A stretch of DNA of 64,000 nt from assembly GCA_030765055.1 (NCBI GenBank), contig CM060952.1:169014340-169078339 (forward strand), read 5' to 3'. The position numbers and the translations under genes are program-made. The stretch comes from Mantis religiosa (Eukaryota > Arthropoda > Insecta > Mantodea > Mantidae). Every line of letters begins with the position of its first letter. Position 1 is the first letter of the stretch. Positions 13,783 through 25,018 of this stretch are shown here, one piece after another. The notes beneath the pieces were generated by a model. It was given only the letters and a program-made list of their open reading frames with translations, had not been told where the DNA came from and made no database searches.

Positions 13783-15744
13783 GTATCAGGATGAGGAAAG
13801 CATATTTTAAAGGAAAGTCTATCCTCCTCGATGGGAGTACTTTGTTCATTTCCGAATTAAATTCCTGGGATTAAGCCAAGATGGAGCGCTTAGCTTGATG
13901 AAATCCAGAATGTTACGCAGAAACACGTACCAAGTTGTAGTTAATAAATTGACTGTTTTACTTTGGGATTAGAGTTGATAGTCAAGAAAAACTCAGCTCG
14001 AAGCGGCAATCGATTAACAGATGTCGCGACGGCCAGACTAGATTAATCGTCTGTGACTTGCGCACGCCACCTTCTTCTATGTGATGCACGTGGCTGGCAT
14101 GGGTAACATGAGCGCTGTTTAAACAAGTGAAGTTGCACGTTGTGAGCCGTTTCTATGGAGAAGAGCATAGGTTTATGCTTGACCACGAATTTTGAGCAAA
14201 TCTAAGTACAAAAAGCGTTGCGGTTCTTTAAGGCCAGATTCGGAATTGCCATGTTGAAGTAATGAAACCGAAGGTCTTTTAGTAATAGTCTTAAAAAGGT
14301 TGCACGAAACCAGTTTTAGGTTAAATAAAAGTAGCATTAAATACTTAGAATTGGATAGCTTTTAGTTCAACCTGGGATAAGAACACCCTGGTAGATGTGG
14401 AGAACCCTGAATCCGTCTGTACTGATCATGACTATCAGGAAGCGGAAGAGGATTTCGGTACTTCAGGGTTAATTTAGTCATATTGTGATTCCGGAGTCCC
14501 TCAGGAGGAAGGGTCGAGGCGGAGGACGCGGTTATCATATCTGGGCAGCAGACGCTCCATAACGTTTCCAGAAATTACGTCTTGAATTACCATGGAAAGC
14601 GTCCATCCGTCCGTCTTTAGTGCTGGCAGGCTGTATAAAGCCTGGAGGTTTTTGCTGCGTGCTCACCCGCAAAGGGTTTTAACGCAGGTAGGGTTTTTCT
14701 TCCAGGAAGTTTGTTGGATGTAATCCGCCTGTTAGGTTGAAGTTTGATTATGAGGTAACATCAGTTACCTGGAAAACGTCACCGAAGGCTGGGCTGTTCC
14801 TCGCCCGCGCCAATCGAGTGATCGTTCGATTCCCATACATGGATATCGAAGTGGAAAGGTCAGGAAAATTTGCTGCATTATACCTTATAGCAAACGCCCA
14901 CAAACCAGGAACCAAGGTCGTGTGGTCGGCCCAGCGGGAATGGAACTCGTGACCTCTTAACTCTGTTCATTTGCGATACTAAGAAAACATTACTAATGTT
15001 TGGCGAGCTCAAAAATCTTGATTAGCTTGAATTCACTAGTTTCTAACTATCCACCATCCACTCAGAGTTATCTGTCTCTGGAGCAATTTTCTCTAAACTA
15101 TTTCTGCTTAGATGCTACAGCGTCCAAGTGCTGTTGTCAAAGGCAAAACTAACGAGGAAACTTTTCAGAAAGTCATCTTGAATCTATAATTCTTTTCATC
15201 CAATTAACAACTCAGCATTTGTTACACAGCCATGCCTGTGTTCTCTCTTTATCATGGACAATGGAAGCAAAGGCATTGAAGAGAGCGAAGTAAAACCAGA
15301 AAAGAGTAGTTCATTCTAGCACAGTTCTATTGTAGATGTAAGACAGGACGAAGTATGGGCATGACAATCGATGCTGAAAACCAAAGTCACCAGCTGCATA
15401 TTTCTCAGGAAATGAAAAGCCATATTTTCATTTTATTTATTCCATAAGGTATTTTCTCTACTACAGTGAATAAAGTATTTGCATTCTGTCAAAACTTTCT
15501 GTACCATTTCTCAGGAAATACGTGAATACATAATAAAGTATTTCTAGAAAAAGTGTGTGTGCGTGCCTGTGTGTGTTGGTGTTTTAATGGCTTGCGTTTG
15601 GCATAACTAAAAGAGAAAAATTGGCAAACTTTGTGTTTAAGTTTAATATCTTCCAAGGATGCGTCACGAAGGTTTTCAGGAAAATCCTTCAACCACAAAC
15701 TACCTTTTAGTTGGAAATCTTCGTTAACCTGAAGAATTTTAAGG
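13783..15744. other. unassigned DNA with a possible degraded tRNA-like repeat at 14720-14990
   Basis: Mostly without recognisable content. At about 14930-14960 the minus strand has GAGTTCCATTCCCGCTGG, resembling a B box, and about 14800-14830 has similar tRNA-like words, so a decayed SINE is possible. Evidence is weak. ORF 14737-14952 (+) lies across it and is not considered a gene. Confidence 0.35.
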
Positions 15745-16375
15745 CATATTGATGGGGAAAACTCCCATAATGGTTTAACTATGAAGCCTGGGACTTAAGC
15801 ATAGTAAGTCGCCACAAAAGGTGCGTGTCTCATAGCATATGAGAACTCCTAGTGGTCTACCGGGAAACATACGAGTCGGTAGGAGAATTTAATGTCATGT
15901 CGGAATGTTGGCCATAGTATCTCAGTTGGTTAGAGCAACGGCACGTTGAGCGGGAGATCCGTGGTTCAAATCCCAGATAAAAAAGTAAATCCCTGACGCG
16001 ACAGCCCTAAGAGGGCCAAGGCCTACCAAACCAACTGCCGGCCTCACGCCCACTTACGCACGGCAGAGGTGGGTGATCATCCAACCGATATGGGGAGGAG
16101 ATGTGGTCAGCATCTCGGCATCCCCCAGCCGAAACTTTGGTTTTCGTGACCAGGGCCGCTTACCTACCTCCTCACTTTCCTCACGATGCTGAGTGGGCAG
16201 CGGTCCTATGCCCGGGACTTAAAAAATCCACACCCCATGGATGGGATCGAACCCGGACCGCTTTCCGTGGCCAGAAACCAAGGCATGCAACCGTAGTCCA
16301 CTACGCCACGGCGCAGGACTCAAATCCAAGCTATGACATTGAATTTTTCAGTCTGACTCTACTCATTCATAAGAG
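15745..16375 (+). repeat. family C tRNA-containing repeat, copy 1 (interrupted)
   Basis: Leader (15745-15905) with AAGTCGCCACAAAAGGTGCG and GGTCTACCGGGAAAC. Then a tRNA-like part with A box (TCAGTTGGTTAGAGC) and B box (GTGGTTCAAATCCC), interrupted at 15974 by a family E element, and resuming at about 16320 with CAAATCC, AGCTATGACATTGAATTTTT and CAGTCTGACTCTACTCATTC. The uninterrupted versions at 40.5 and 49.2 kb show what the joined order should be. Confidence 0.85.
15974..16319 (-). repeat. family E tRNA-headed SINE nested in family C
   Basis: The minus strand starts GCGCCGTGGCGTAGTGGACT (A-box-like), carries the B box GGGTTCGATCCCATCC and a body of about 250 bp, and ends near a short T-rich tail (TTTACTTTTTTATC). 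It is flanked by the repeat TCAAATCC (15966-15973 and 16320-16327), a target-site duplication made from the host repeat's own B box. Only one copy is seen in the window. Confidence 0.8.
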
Positions 16376-16493
16376 ATATATTAAGCCTTAGTGAAGATCT
16401 CGTTGAAACATTTAATTCATGTGAAATAGATATTTATGCTATTTAACAGTTCCGAGATATCCTGTACTATCAGTTTCAATTGTCAAACTCTTA
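16376..16493. other. spacer
   Basis: Short AT-rich spacer between the family C copy and the next inverted-repeat element; nothing recognised. Confidence 0.5.
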
Positions 16494-16761
16494 TGCCCGA
16501 TTTCACCAACAGATGTTAAAATCGACGTTAACAAATGTAACGTAACAAATGTCACAGCGCTAAAACTAATGTTAAATTTCTTGCATTTCACCAACCTGTT
16601 TTCTTAAAATGTTAACAAACCTGTGTTAACGTCAAGAAACTTGTAAATATCACAGCTATAGAAGGCTATGGATGATTTTCTGAACGTACTTCGATGCGCT
16701 TTTGTTTTCATTTTCGTCTGCACAAATGGTGGATTAACAAAATCATAAATAAAGCCGTGAG

Positions 16762-16989
16762 ACAAATTTCTCATCGACGGAGAAAGAATTGTTAATTGAA
16801 ATGGTGATGAAGTGTAAGGATATCGTGGAAAATAAGAGGACGGATGCAGTGAGTGTAAAAGAGAAAGATGTCGCGGGGAAAATATTGGAAACTCATTTAA
16901 TTCAAATGCATGTGTCATTACTACAAGCAGCAAACAACTTGTCAGTATTGCGTACATTTAAAACGAAGTGCGAAGAACAAGTGCCTTAA
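16762..16989 (+). pseudogene. Myb/SANT-like DNA-binding domain remnant
   Basis: Reading from about 16762 gives NFSSTEKELLIEMVMK, then ENKRTDAVSVKEKD and KILE. This matches my memory of the Myb/SANT-like domain common in insect transposon-associated proteins (FS..EK.LLIE..KYK..IENK.TDA...KEK..AW..I). The third helix (FNSNACV...SSKQLVS) appears only in another frame from about 16890, so a frameshift breaks the domain, and the expected Trp of AW is Gly. The protein stops at 16987-16989. Such domains bind DNA, for example element termini. Seen: the motif words and the frame change. Inferred: family. Confidence 0.6.
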
Positions 16990-17466
16990 ACGTTTCAAGA
17001 CGGGAGGTGGACAGTGTATTATCCACATAATTCAGCGAATTATAAAATCGCAAGGTTATTAATACTGGAAGCTAAGGCGAGATAGTCATATTCCTTTCGA
17101 TGCGTGTTCTAACTCAGTATTACGTAAATTTAAAACGAGGTGCGAAGAAGGACAAGTGACTTGAACGTTTCAAGACGGCAGGTGGTCAGTGTATTATCCA
17201 CATAATTCAGTGAATTATAAAATCGCAAGGTTATTAATACTGGAAGCTAAGGCGAGATAGTCATATTCCTTTCGATGCGTGTTCTAACTCACTATTACGT
17301 AAATTTAAAACGAGGAGCGAAGAAGGACAAGTGACTTGAACGTTTCAAGACGGCAGGTGGACAATGTATTATCCACATAATTCAGTGAATTATAAAATCG
17401 CAAGGTTATTGATACTTGAAGCAAAGGCGAGATCGCCATATTGCTTTCGATGCATGTTCTAACCTC
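16947..17466 (+). repeat. three tandem 172-175-bp units
   Basis: Units start at 16947, 17119 and 17294 (words ATTGCGTACATTTAAAACG, then twice ATTACGTAAATTTAAAACG). The first is 3 bp shorter because of GAAGAACAA versus GAAGAAGGACAA. Units 1 and 2 are almost identical; unit 3 has more changes. The array starts inside the Myb-like frame, so the tail of that ORF was copied with it. Confidence 0.95.
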
Positions 17467-17826
17467 TCTTGTACTTCCGCGGTAACCCTTCATAGCAACA
17501 TGTTTTGACAGTCATACCTCCGTAAAAAATTTTTCTTCGGATATTTCCTCAAAATAATTTCTTCTCATAGGCCGTACTCTATTATGCCATTTAGACGGTC
17601 TTAAATATGGCAAATCGACCTCAACAGCTGAGTTCATGCTCACCATTTTGACTATTTACAATTGTTAAGGGCTTAACATTAGAAATTCGGCTTGTTAGTT
17701 TAACATGAGATTTAACACGAGATTTAACACGAGTGTTATGCTAACACTTGTGGGTGAAATGCAATTTTTGTTTTAACTATTGCTAAACTCGTGTTAAGTC
17801 TTAACATTTGTTGGTGAAATCGGGCA

Positions 17827-19264
17827 ACTAGTCTAGTAAGCTACTAGGTCACATGTCTGCCACCCCCTCGTAGTCCAGTAATGAGAGCGGCATTTCAAAG
17901 TCATTACATAGTCATGAATTGTCTTTCACCCCAATCTATTGAGTTTTCCGTTTACTCACAGGGAACCAAGTAATAAACCTGTTACTGCCAATATTTACCT
18001 TCATTAATATGAAGGAGATGTAACATTTAGCTTTTGTAAGAAAAGAATGTCGAATAATGGACTTCTGTAACACGTCAGGCTGTTTTAAGGTGCATTTCTG
18101 AGGTTTTGAATACGGCATAGTTTCATATGTATATGCGTGTATTCTCTTGTAACTGAGCATTTCATGGTAGAAAAGGTCTAAGGTAGAAAAGGTCTAATTC
18201 GTTGATAATTCTCGCGTAGTGCTCGAAATGTATTGCTAAAAATACTTAAACATTTCAGGTTGTGCGCTGAATTGAAAAACTGTCTAAGCAACATGTGACC
18301 CTACGCTTCGATTCTATTCCCAAGTGGGAGGGAGAAAAAAGGCAGTTTTATTTGCAGGCTAGCTCAGGGCTAATTGTTTAATACAACAGACAGCTTCTAA
18401 AATACTAAAAACTAATTATGGCTAGTGTTGTTTTATTTATCAGTACTGACATACTAGTTTATTCAGTATTCACATATAATATATACTCCGTGGCTCGGAT
18501 AGCAACCGAGTTTGGGCTTGCTTATGCAGGAGTTCACATCCTCTGACGTGGTTATCCTGTCGGACACATGCTGGAAGTTGGTAACTAATTACTTTTAATG
18601 CCCTGTGATTAGATATGCAATCGTAGAAGAATGAAAAGCAGTGGTAGAAAGGAAGACAAAGATTTCTTGATTTAGTATATTCAACATCCATCCCTGGTCG
18701 ATGGATTACAAGATTGCCTCTCAAGATCCTCAGATCTTACTCTCATATTTTCCCCGTGAGAGCAAGTGCAGCTATATAGATAACATTTGTGAGTTTGCGC
18801 ATGGTGTAGGAAGGGTAATTTAGGAAGGTCTGCAGTACATCACAGTAGAATTCTCAGTAGCGACCATCCAACATACTGATCAGTATCTATCTGAGCAACC
18901 CAGTTCATTATATTTGAATCTTTACGTTTACATGCAATGGGTAGTATTGCAAATGCAAATCGCATTTCGTTGGCTCCTAATGTCACCAGCTGATGTGGAA
19001 CTTTCTAAAGCAGATGTTACTTATTGCTTGAGCTTATGTTTCGAGAAAAGCGGTGTGGCTAAATTTCTTGGAATTGTCCCTGTACACCATAGTCCATATG
19101 GCGGAACAAGGGAACATACAAGAGAATTTTTAAATAATAGTGGATGTATTAGTAGGTGAGGAACAAAGTTGTTTCTGTATTACAGCTCGGATGGTTACTT
19201 TACGTAAGACTACATTGCATTCAAATATTCTTTAAATCTATAGAGTCAACTTACTATGCTCAGA
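17827..19264. other. unassigned DNA
   Basis: No recognisable domain, SINE head or paired termini. ORFs at 17936-18160, 18470-18724 (-) and 18914-19159 (+) are short and featureless. A short direct repeat AAGGTCTAAGGTAGAAAAGGTCTAA occurs in part at about 18171-18196 (unit GTAGAAAAGGTCTAA). Confidence 0.45.
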
Positions 19265-19775
19265 GGATCTAGCCTGAAGTCCGAAGACCACTGGCCTCCT
19301 TCATACCCGGGAGCGATGGACAACTCCGGTATTTTTTTTCCATAGGGCAATACCTGGTTTCCTAAAAAGCCCCTCTATCGACAACGTCAAGACGGGATGG
19401 AAGTGAATACACCACTTACGGGCGTCAACCCCGCACGGAAGACTACCGAAACCCTCAGTGGGGCCGTCTGGTGATCTAGCACACCTTCTACTAGCTCTGC
19501 AGGCCAGTGCCCGGGACTTATGAGGCAACCCTCTACCCCCTCGGCGGCCGTACCCTGGTCGGAGCAACCCGATTTCCCGCGGGTGTCGGGAACACACTGC
19601 CCCCTCTAGTCCCACCCAATCCGTCAACATGAAAAATTCAGTGCCATGGCCGGGATTTGAACCACGGATCTCCAGATTTCCGTCCAGTCGCTCTAACCAT
19701 GGCCAACTTACCGCCACGACATTGCATTCTCCATTTGATTGTATATTTCCCCACTAGGGGCTCTCGCAATTTCCT
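19265..19775 (-). repeat. families C+D joined: full composite tRNA-containing repeat
   Basis: Reading the minus strand from 19775: leader with AGCCCCTAGTGGGGAAATAT, tRNA-like part (GTGGTTCAAATCCCGGCCAT), then CACTGAATTTTTCATGTTG running directly into family D, which holds GACACCCGCGGGAAATCGGG, TAGAAGGTGTGCTAGATCACC and CACTTCCATCCCGTC and ends at about 19265. This copy shows that C (head) and D (body) are one element of more than 500 bp. The 138-aa ORF on this strand (19301-19717) is an accidental frame through the repeat; the other D copies are not open in the same way. Confidence 0.85.
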
Positions 19776-20000
19776 TCATTAGTTTTTTTTTTTTTACTGT
19801 GGAATAAAAGAGAGTATTGTCTTATATGCTCAGCACTCATCAGTTGAACTTAATTGCTGAAAAATGTAATTACTAAGACGTACTATCCAAAATGCTCATT
19901 CAGCAACATTTTAAAATATTTCCTACCCAGAGAGCTAATTCATTTACGAAGGATTTGTATTTTCCAGCTCTAAAATATTTGTGTGAAAATAATAACAATA
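19776..20000. other. spacer, T run and AT-rich DNA
   Basis: A T run of about 12 at 19784-19795 and AT-rich sequence; no gene seen. Confidence 0.5.
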
Positions 20001-20650
20001 ATTTTATTAATATTATTAATTATTATATTAAATATTATCATTATTATATCGGCGTCATCATCGTTGTTTCCATCAATCAGATGAAACCCACTTGTTTTTC
20101 GTTTTTTTTAAAGGTCGCTTTACAACTACTAAGGTTATCAGCGACCACAGTAGAATTAATACATTATTGAGACAACAATGAAATATAAAACAAACAGTAC
20201 AGTTACTACAATAAAGAAAACTACATTTTCACATTACAATGAACATGGTGATGTAAGTAGAAATACAGATACATCATAACAATAAAAATAGTTGAACTTA
20301 AGAATAGTAAAATACAAAAAGTGTGTGTTTAAAGGAAACTGTAAAATCTAACGCAAGATATAGTTGAATAAATGTTATATAATAGATGACAGTTGTGATG
20401 AATCCATTAATATTATAATTTTGTTTACATTCTTCAATTGAATTAAAAACGGCATCTAAATCACTAGTATGTTTCAAGTCACTTCTGGCTTTCAGCAAGG
20501 ATGGGCACTCAAGGATGAGGTGAGATGTTGATATCTCTTGAGTTTCACATTTCGGGCATGGATCTTTAGCTGATATGTAACCACAAAGTTGTGCACAATA
20601 CTCTTCTTTAAAGATTTTTCGGTTTTGTTTACTGATCCCTTTCCTTTATT
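19985..20650 (-). pseudogene. C-terminal LINE ORF2 fragment with AT-rich 3' tail
   Basis: Minus strand. From about 20640 the translation reads EEYCAQLCGYISAKDPCPKC, followed by a His and LECPSLLKARSDL, then continues to the stop near 20298. CPKC plus H and C is the cysteine/histidine cluster found at the C-terminus of many LINE ORF2 proteins. The 3' side ends in an ATT/AAT-rich stretch (about 19985-20050), compatible with the tail. RT and endonuclease are absent, so this is a 5'-truncated insertion. The region to 20880 may hold decayed RNase H sequence but I cannot show it. Confidence 0.6.
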
Positions 20651-21557
20651 TTGGAATCCTTATTCTTTCCAAAGTTTTATTCAGTTGTTTCTAAAAATTT
20701 GTATCGGCCCTAAAATCTCTCTAGTATGTTTTGTATTTGCTTTTGCGTCCGTTGCATTCTGAATATTTCTGGGAAATGTATTCCCCCGGCCGTAGTTGTT
20801 CCATTTGCCTTTGAGTGGTTGTCCAGGACTATCATAGGATATAGTGAGCGAATTATAACTTAAATATCTAAAAGTTTCGTTTTTGTACAGTTTATCTTAT
20901 TGTTCTCAGGATAAATGTTTAAGGAAAATAAAACGCAGTAGCAAAATGTGGTTTCCATATTAGGAGTAAACAGAAGCTTATACAAATTACTGCAGAGAAG
21001 TTCGTGTATAGGTTATTGCTAAATCTAATTCTTAATGTAAGAACAACATTGGTGTTTACTAAGAAACAAGAAGATTGTTGTGTAAGAATGAAGTTTAAAC
21101 ATCTTTCATCATTATGAATCCTGTTAAGATAATGGGATTGTCTTGATATATTTGTGAGACCCGAGGGCTGAGCCACCTGTTCTTTACGGCTGATCATTGA
21201 GGAAGGAGAGTTAACTCATTTCTTTTTATTTAAGTGTGATTTATGTGTCACTATGTTTACACTCAAACTTCACTTACTTGTATAATTGAAACGTTTTCAA
21301 GATCATTCGATCTCATCCTCAGCTGTTTGGTGACTAAATGAACCTTCCTCTTCTTCCACTACTACGGAGCTCCGATCACTCTGCCATCTGGTGTTAGGGG
21401 CACTAAGTTTTAATACTTCATTTAATGCCGGGATTTCAAACGATATAACTTAACGTTGGGGCGAACGTAAATAAATAAAAAAAAAAAAAAAAAAAACAAT
21501 GGTCGACAGAAAAGTCGATCTCATATATCTGTTGGGAGCTGCATATAACACTGGTTC
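20651..21557. other. unassigned DNA
   Basis: No gene recognised. The first 230 bp may be upstream LINE sequence. An A run of 18 lies at about 21478-21496. ORF 20919-21197 (-) has no recognisable domain. Confidence 0.4.
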
Positions 21558-22456
21558 GATTCTCCCAACACCAACTCCAATACTCAGACCTTAATACAGA
21601 TTCCAAGATGGCGCCCATCGAAGCCCAGCGACTCTGGTTACGCAAAATTTGAAACCATATACAATGGACATAATATATTCCATATTAAGAAGCAGTAAGA
21701 TAACTCTTAAGCATTTATCACTTTATACTTTCAACCAAAACGTGTAATAACATAAATAAAACGCACCATGACAAATCCTAATCGTTTATCACATATAGTA
21801 ACACGTTCCACTGCTATTTCCTACCTTATACTTCCAAACAAAATTTAACTTTTAAGGCATCACAACTCATAAGCATTAACACTTTGCACAGTAAAAACAT
21901 AGAGGAAAACATGACTAAATGAAACAAAAGTTAAGTTTTTCTTGAACACAACAGAAATGGTATAATCAAGAACACATGCATAAGAAAAGAAAAAAAGAAA
22001 GAAAACCAAAACGAAAAAGCTAACCTGAAATATCTACTGGCTGCTAAATTCGAGCTCCTTCCTCACGAAGTTCATCACTGGCTTTTCTTCTGGTTCCTCA
22101 ATTTTGCACTTTCTTGGATAAGTGTTCAGATACATTTTTTTTTTCATTCAACATTTTGTGTAATTGTTCATAAATATGTTTGCCAGCACTTTCACACACT
22201 TCTTCACTTTGACAAGTAAAGGCTCATTTATATTATTTTCTTTTTTGTGTGAGTGTTCTAAGCCAGGGGTGCTTGTACATCTTTGTTAAAAATTGTCTTT
22301 GATACACAGGATGTGGTAGTGTCAATACATTAGTTTTTCTGATTGTATAGTTCTGGATATGCATATGAAATGTTTATAGCCCATATCAAAACATCTGGAG
22401 AACATTTAGTCCAACTAGCACAGGCTAGCTCCAGCTGTTCTAAAGCAAACTTTATG

Positions 22457-22789
22457 TTACTGGACTGTATCATCATCTGCAGCAAGTAATAAAGTTTCTT
22501 TTATATTGTTTACATAGTTACCTTTTCTGGTAAGGACATACCTACTGCTTATACTATAATATTTAAGAGAACTCACCAGATTGTCCAGTTTACTCCATCG
22601 TGTCAAATTTGAGGGTGGCAGTTCCCTCACATTGCAAGAACCATCTAAATTTTTTTTCACTGGTAAGTTTATAATATTGCAAAACACACTCACTTTTAGG
22701 TTATGAAGTATTTTGAAACTCACATTAAGAGTAGGAACATCAGTGAAGGTGGGATTTTGAATGTTACTGAAAAGAACATAACTAATCAT
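22457..22789 (-). pseudogene. internal ORF of the P-like element
   Basis: 110 residues open on the minus strand inside the P-like element, downstream of the THAP frame and in the same orientation. It has PPSNLTRWSKLDNL, and no motif I can assign. From its place it may be a decayed part of the transposase, but catalytic residues are not recognisable. Confidence 0.4.
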
Positions 22790-23019
22790 CTTTAATAATG
22801 ACTATGAATGTGTTAAAATCTTTCCTCACCACTTCGATTTTTAAGGACTCAAAACTGTCAATAATATGTTGTGCACACCAAGTATTAACATTCTCTTCAC
22901 TCTCTGCAAAATGTCTTGCATATGTTCTTCAGGATTTCGTCTTTTCTACTTGAGCTTTACTGTGTGATAGGATGTCTGATTCTTAAAAATCGTAGGTTAG
23001 GGATCATCAGCTAATTTTG

Positions 23020-23280
23020 TTACTTTTTGAGGGACACGAATTGGTTCACCATCATTTGCTGGAAAAATGTCTTCCTTAACCACAAAGTCTGTTCAAAATA
23101 ATGAACACAAACTACAGTTTTGTCATTTAATTCAAAATTTTTACGATGTATGTTCCTGAAACACTGATCCCCTAAAGATTTTTCTTTAGCAAATTTGAAT
23201 ATTGTCGTACGAGGTTCACTACCATAATTAGATTTGCAGTCGGGAACAGAATAAGAACGACCCTTTCGACAATATTTCAC
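23020..23280 (-). pseudogene. THAP-domain N-terminus of P-like transposase
   Basis: 86 residues, start at 23280. THAP features: YSVPDCKSNYG near residue 10-20, IFKFAKE, IHRKNFELNDKTVVC and CVHYF. In a working THAP finger the ligands are C-x(2-4)-C and C-x2-H. Here the first Cys is Tyr (YSVPDC for the usual CSVPGC), and the His of the C-x2-H pair is Tyr (CVHYF for C-x-x-H-F). Both changes are single transitions, so zinc binding is probably lost. The usual Trp before the IHR motif is also absent. A THAP domain lets P-type transposases recognise their element ends. Confidence 0.8.
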
Positions 23281-23536
23281 ACTACTATATATTTACATAA
23301 ACTTTATAACTTAATGTTATGTTAAAAACTCACTATAAACTAACTCGTTGGTCACTAGTTGCCACTTTAATGTGAATTACATTAATTCTGCAAACACACG
23401 ATCAAAGTAAACAAACACATGCTTCACTCGGTGGATATAACCATAACATAACATGCTGGGCCACGAGCGGCGCCATTTTTGCTACAATCGATACTCGTAT
23501 TATGGTCTGAGAATTGGAGTTGGTGTTGGATTCTCC

Positions 23537-25014
23537 GTATTCCCTGACCAGACCTTTCGTGGCTTTCTGTGGTCGTTAGGCTAATTTTGGACTCATTTCT
23601 CATTGTTTGCACAATTTCTCTTTCATTTTTTTTTCTCGTGTTTCGAGTGTGCTTCTAGTTATCTTGGATATGCGATTCCGGACAATTGGCGAGGATGTTT
23701 GGTAAAACAAAAGTGGGCGCTTGTTGTTTCAGTACCCTCTGCACGCAGCTCCAGCAGAGCTGAAACGGTTAATGGATATACATACCTTCATTTCATTCCT
23801 TTGTACTGAGAGACGTATCCACAATCCATGTAGGTTGCAAGTGAGGTCTCCCCCTTCTCTGTATAATCTGTACCCTTCCCAGAACCGCTTCTATTTATGT
23901 TTATTGGTCAGTTAATTTTAATTCCTCTTTTGGAGCGACTAAAATGTAAAATTCGAAGGATTCGTTTTACACAAGTTGCAAATACCCTCAAGCGAAAACT
24001 GTTTTTAATGGCTAGATGTTTTGTTGCTAGTCTGGTGTCCTATTTTCGGCACACTGAGCGTCGTTTCACAGAGCGTAAATCACCGCGAGTGGTTGCCCAG
24101 CATGCAGTGTAGCTGTTGTAGAAACAGAGAGAATAGCAAAAGGCTCGTAATATAAAATTATGTCCGGAAACATTCGTTCGCGTACCCGTGGAGTATTACT
24201 GCTAGAAAAAAAAAATGGACAAAAAAGATTGCTTTGGAACGTTTCATTATATAAAACAGGGCCATGCTGCGTGGAAAAATACAAGACCCAAACAATTTTC
24301 AGCGTGACTAAAGTGCCCAACTGCCACATTCGTGTTCTGTCGCCAAGGGAATGCTAATACTCTGTGGCCGTAAAAGTAATGCGGTGCCACGGAATGGGTC
24401 ACGTTAACTCATTCGTTCAACAGAGACCTGTGTAGAATTCAGAAATTAGTAGGGAGCGAGTAAGAAAAGAGGGAGGAAGGGAAAAATTATTATGACTTCT
24501 CTCCTCTGAAGAATTTATAATCAATATTAAAGAATGCTTAAAGCTTTGAACATGTAGTCGTGTGTGATTATTCTTCAGTTAGCTATGCATGCGGTAACAC
24601 GAGAGAGAAAATGACTTCAACGTGGTAGTACAGCTGTGAACGTTGGTATTTTTCTCCCAAAGGAAACGTTTAAGGATACTTGTCGGTATTTGAGTTGTTC
24701 ATTTATGTTGGAGGAGATGTGCTTGACTAACAAAGATTGAGCTACAAACATATTGCCTTTCCTTATGTTTACTTTACCGCTTACCTGTCGCAAGCAAAAG
24801 TCTGGTAGTATACCTTTAGGGATTCTTGAATAAAAAGCGTCATTAGGAAAGCCTCGTCTGTGAGAGGGAGAGAGAGAGAGTCAATATGTGAGTAGGCAGC
24901 ATAACTAAAAAACGAAAAGTCAGAGAAATACCAAATTTCACCGTCTTCCAATAAATATTTTCAACAAAATCTCCCTAAGTTATATCTTCCGCAATGGTTA
25001 GTGCAACGGCGTAT
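23537..25014. other. unassigned DNA
   Basis: Overlapping short + strand ORFs (23603-24112) and a 65-aa ORF at 24160-24357 lack recognisable domains. A GA-rich microsatellite of about 18 bp lies near 24870. No paired termini seen. Confidence 0.45.
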
Positions 25015-25018
25015 ATAT

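Larger units (their letters stand above)
16494..17826 (+). mobile_element. inverted-repeat DNA element with decayed Myb/SANT-like ORF and 174-bp triplication
   Basis: Termini are near-perfect inverted repeats: GCCCGATTTCACCAACAGAT on the left, and GCCCGATTTCACCAACAAAT on the minus strand at the right, continuing through GTTAA. A second, subterminal pair reads TTGCATTTCACC on both arms (about 16580 and 17750). The target duplication is not clear: flanks are TTAT on the left and AACT on the right. No DDE transposase seen. The element carries a 66-aa ORF and three tandem 172-175-bp units, annotated separately. A Harbinger-like origin is possible because such elements often encode a Myb-like protein, but it is not shown. 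Confidence 0.75.
21566..23528 (-). mobile_element. P-element-like DNA transposon (THAP type), decayed
   Basis: A 1,963-bp element with inverted termini starting CAACACCAACTCCAAT on both ends; the match continues through CTCAGACC with one mismatch (A/T) in 25 bases and on to TAATAC. It is flanked by a perfect 8-bp direct repeat GATTCTCC (21558-21565 and 23529-23536). Subterminal ATGGCGCC words also occur on both arms in opposite orientation. An N-terminal THAP zinc-finger frame lies next to the right end on the minus strand. An 8-bp duplication, termini starting CA and a THAP domain together fit the P superfamily; hAT also makes 8-bp duplications but has CAG-type ends and usually a BED finger. 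The element is shorter than an intact P transposon and its frame is broken. Confidence 0.85.

Noticed and set aside
16947..17466. Centromere-type satellite of about 174 bp
   Set aside because: Only three units, inside a transposon with defined termini; a local triplication explains it better.
19301..19717. 138-aa minus-strand ORF
   Set aside because: Lies entirely in the C+D repeat; other copies of D do not keep the frame.
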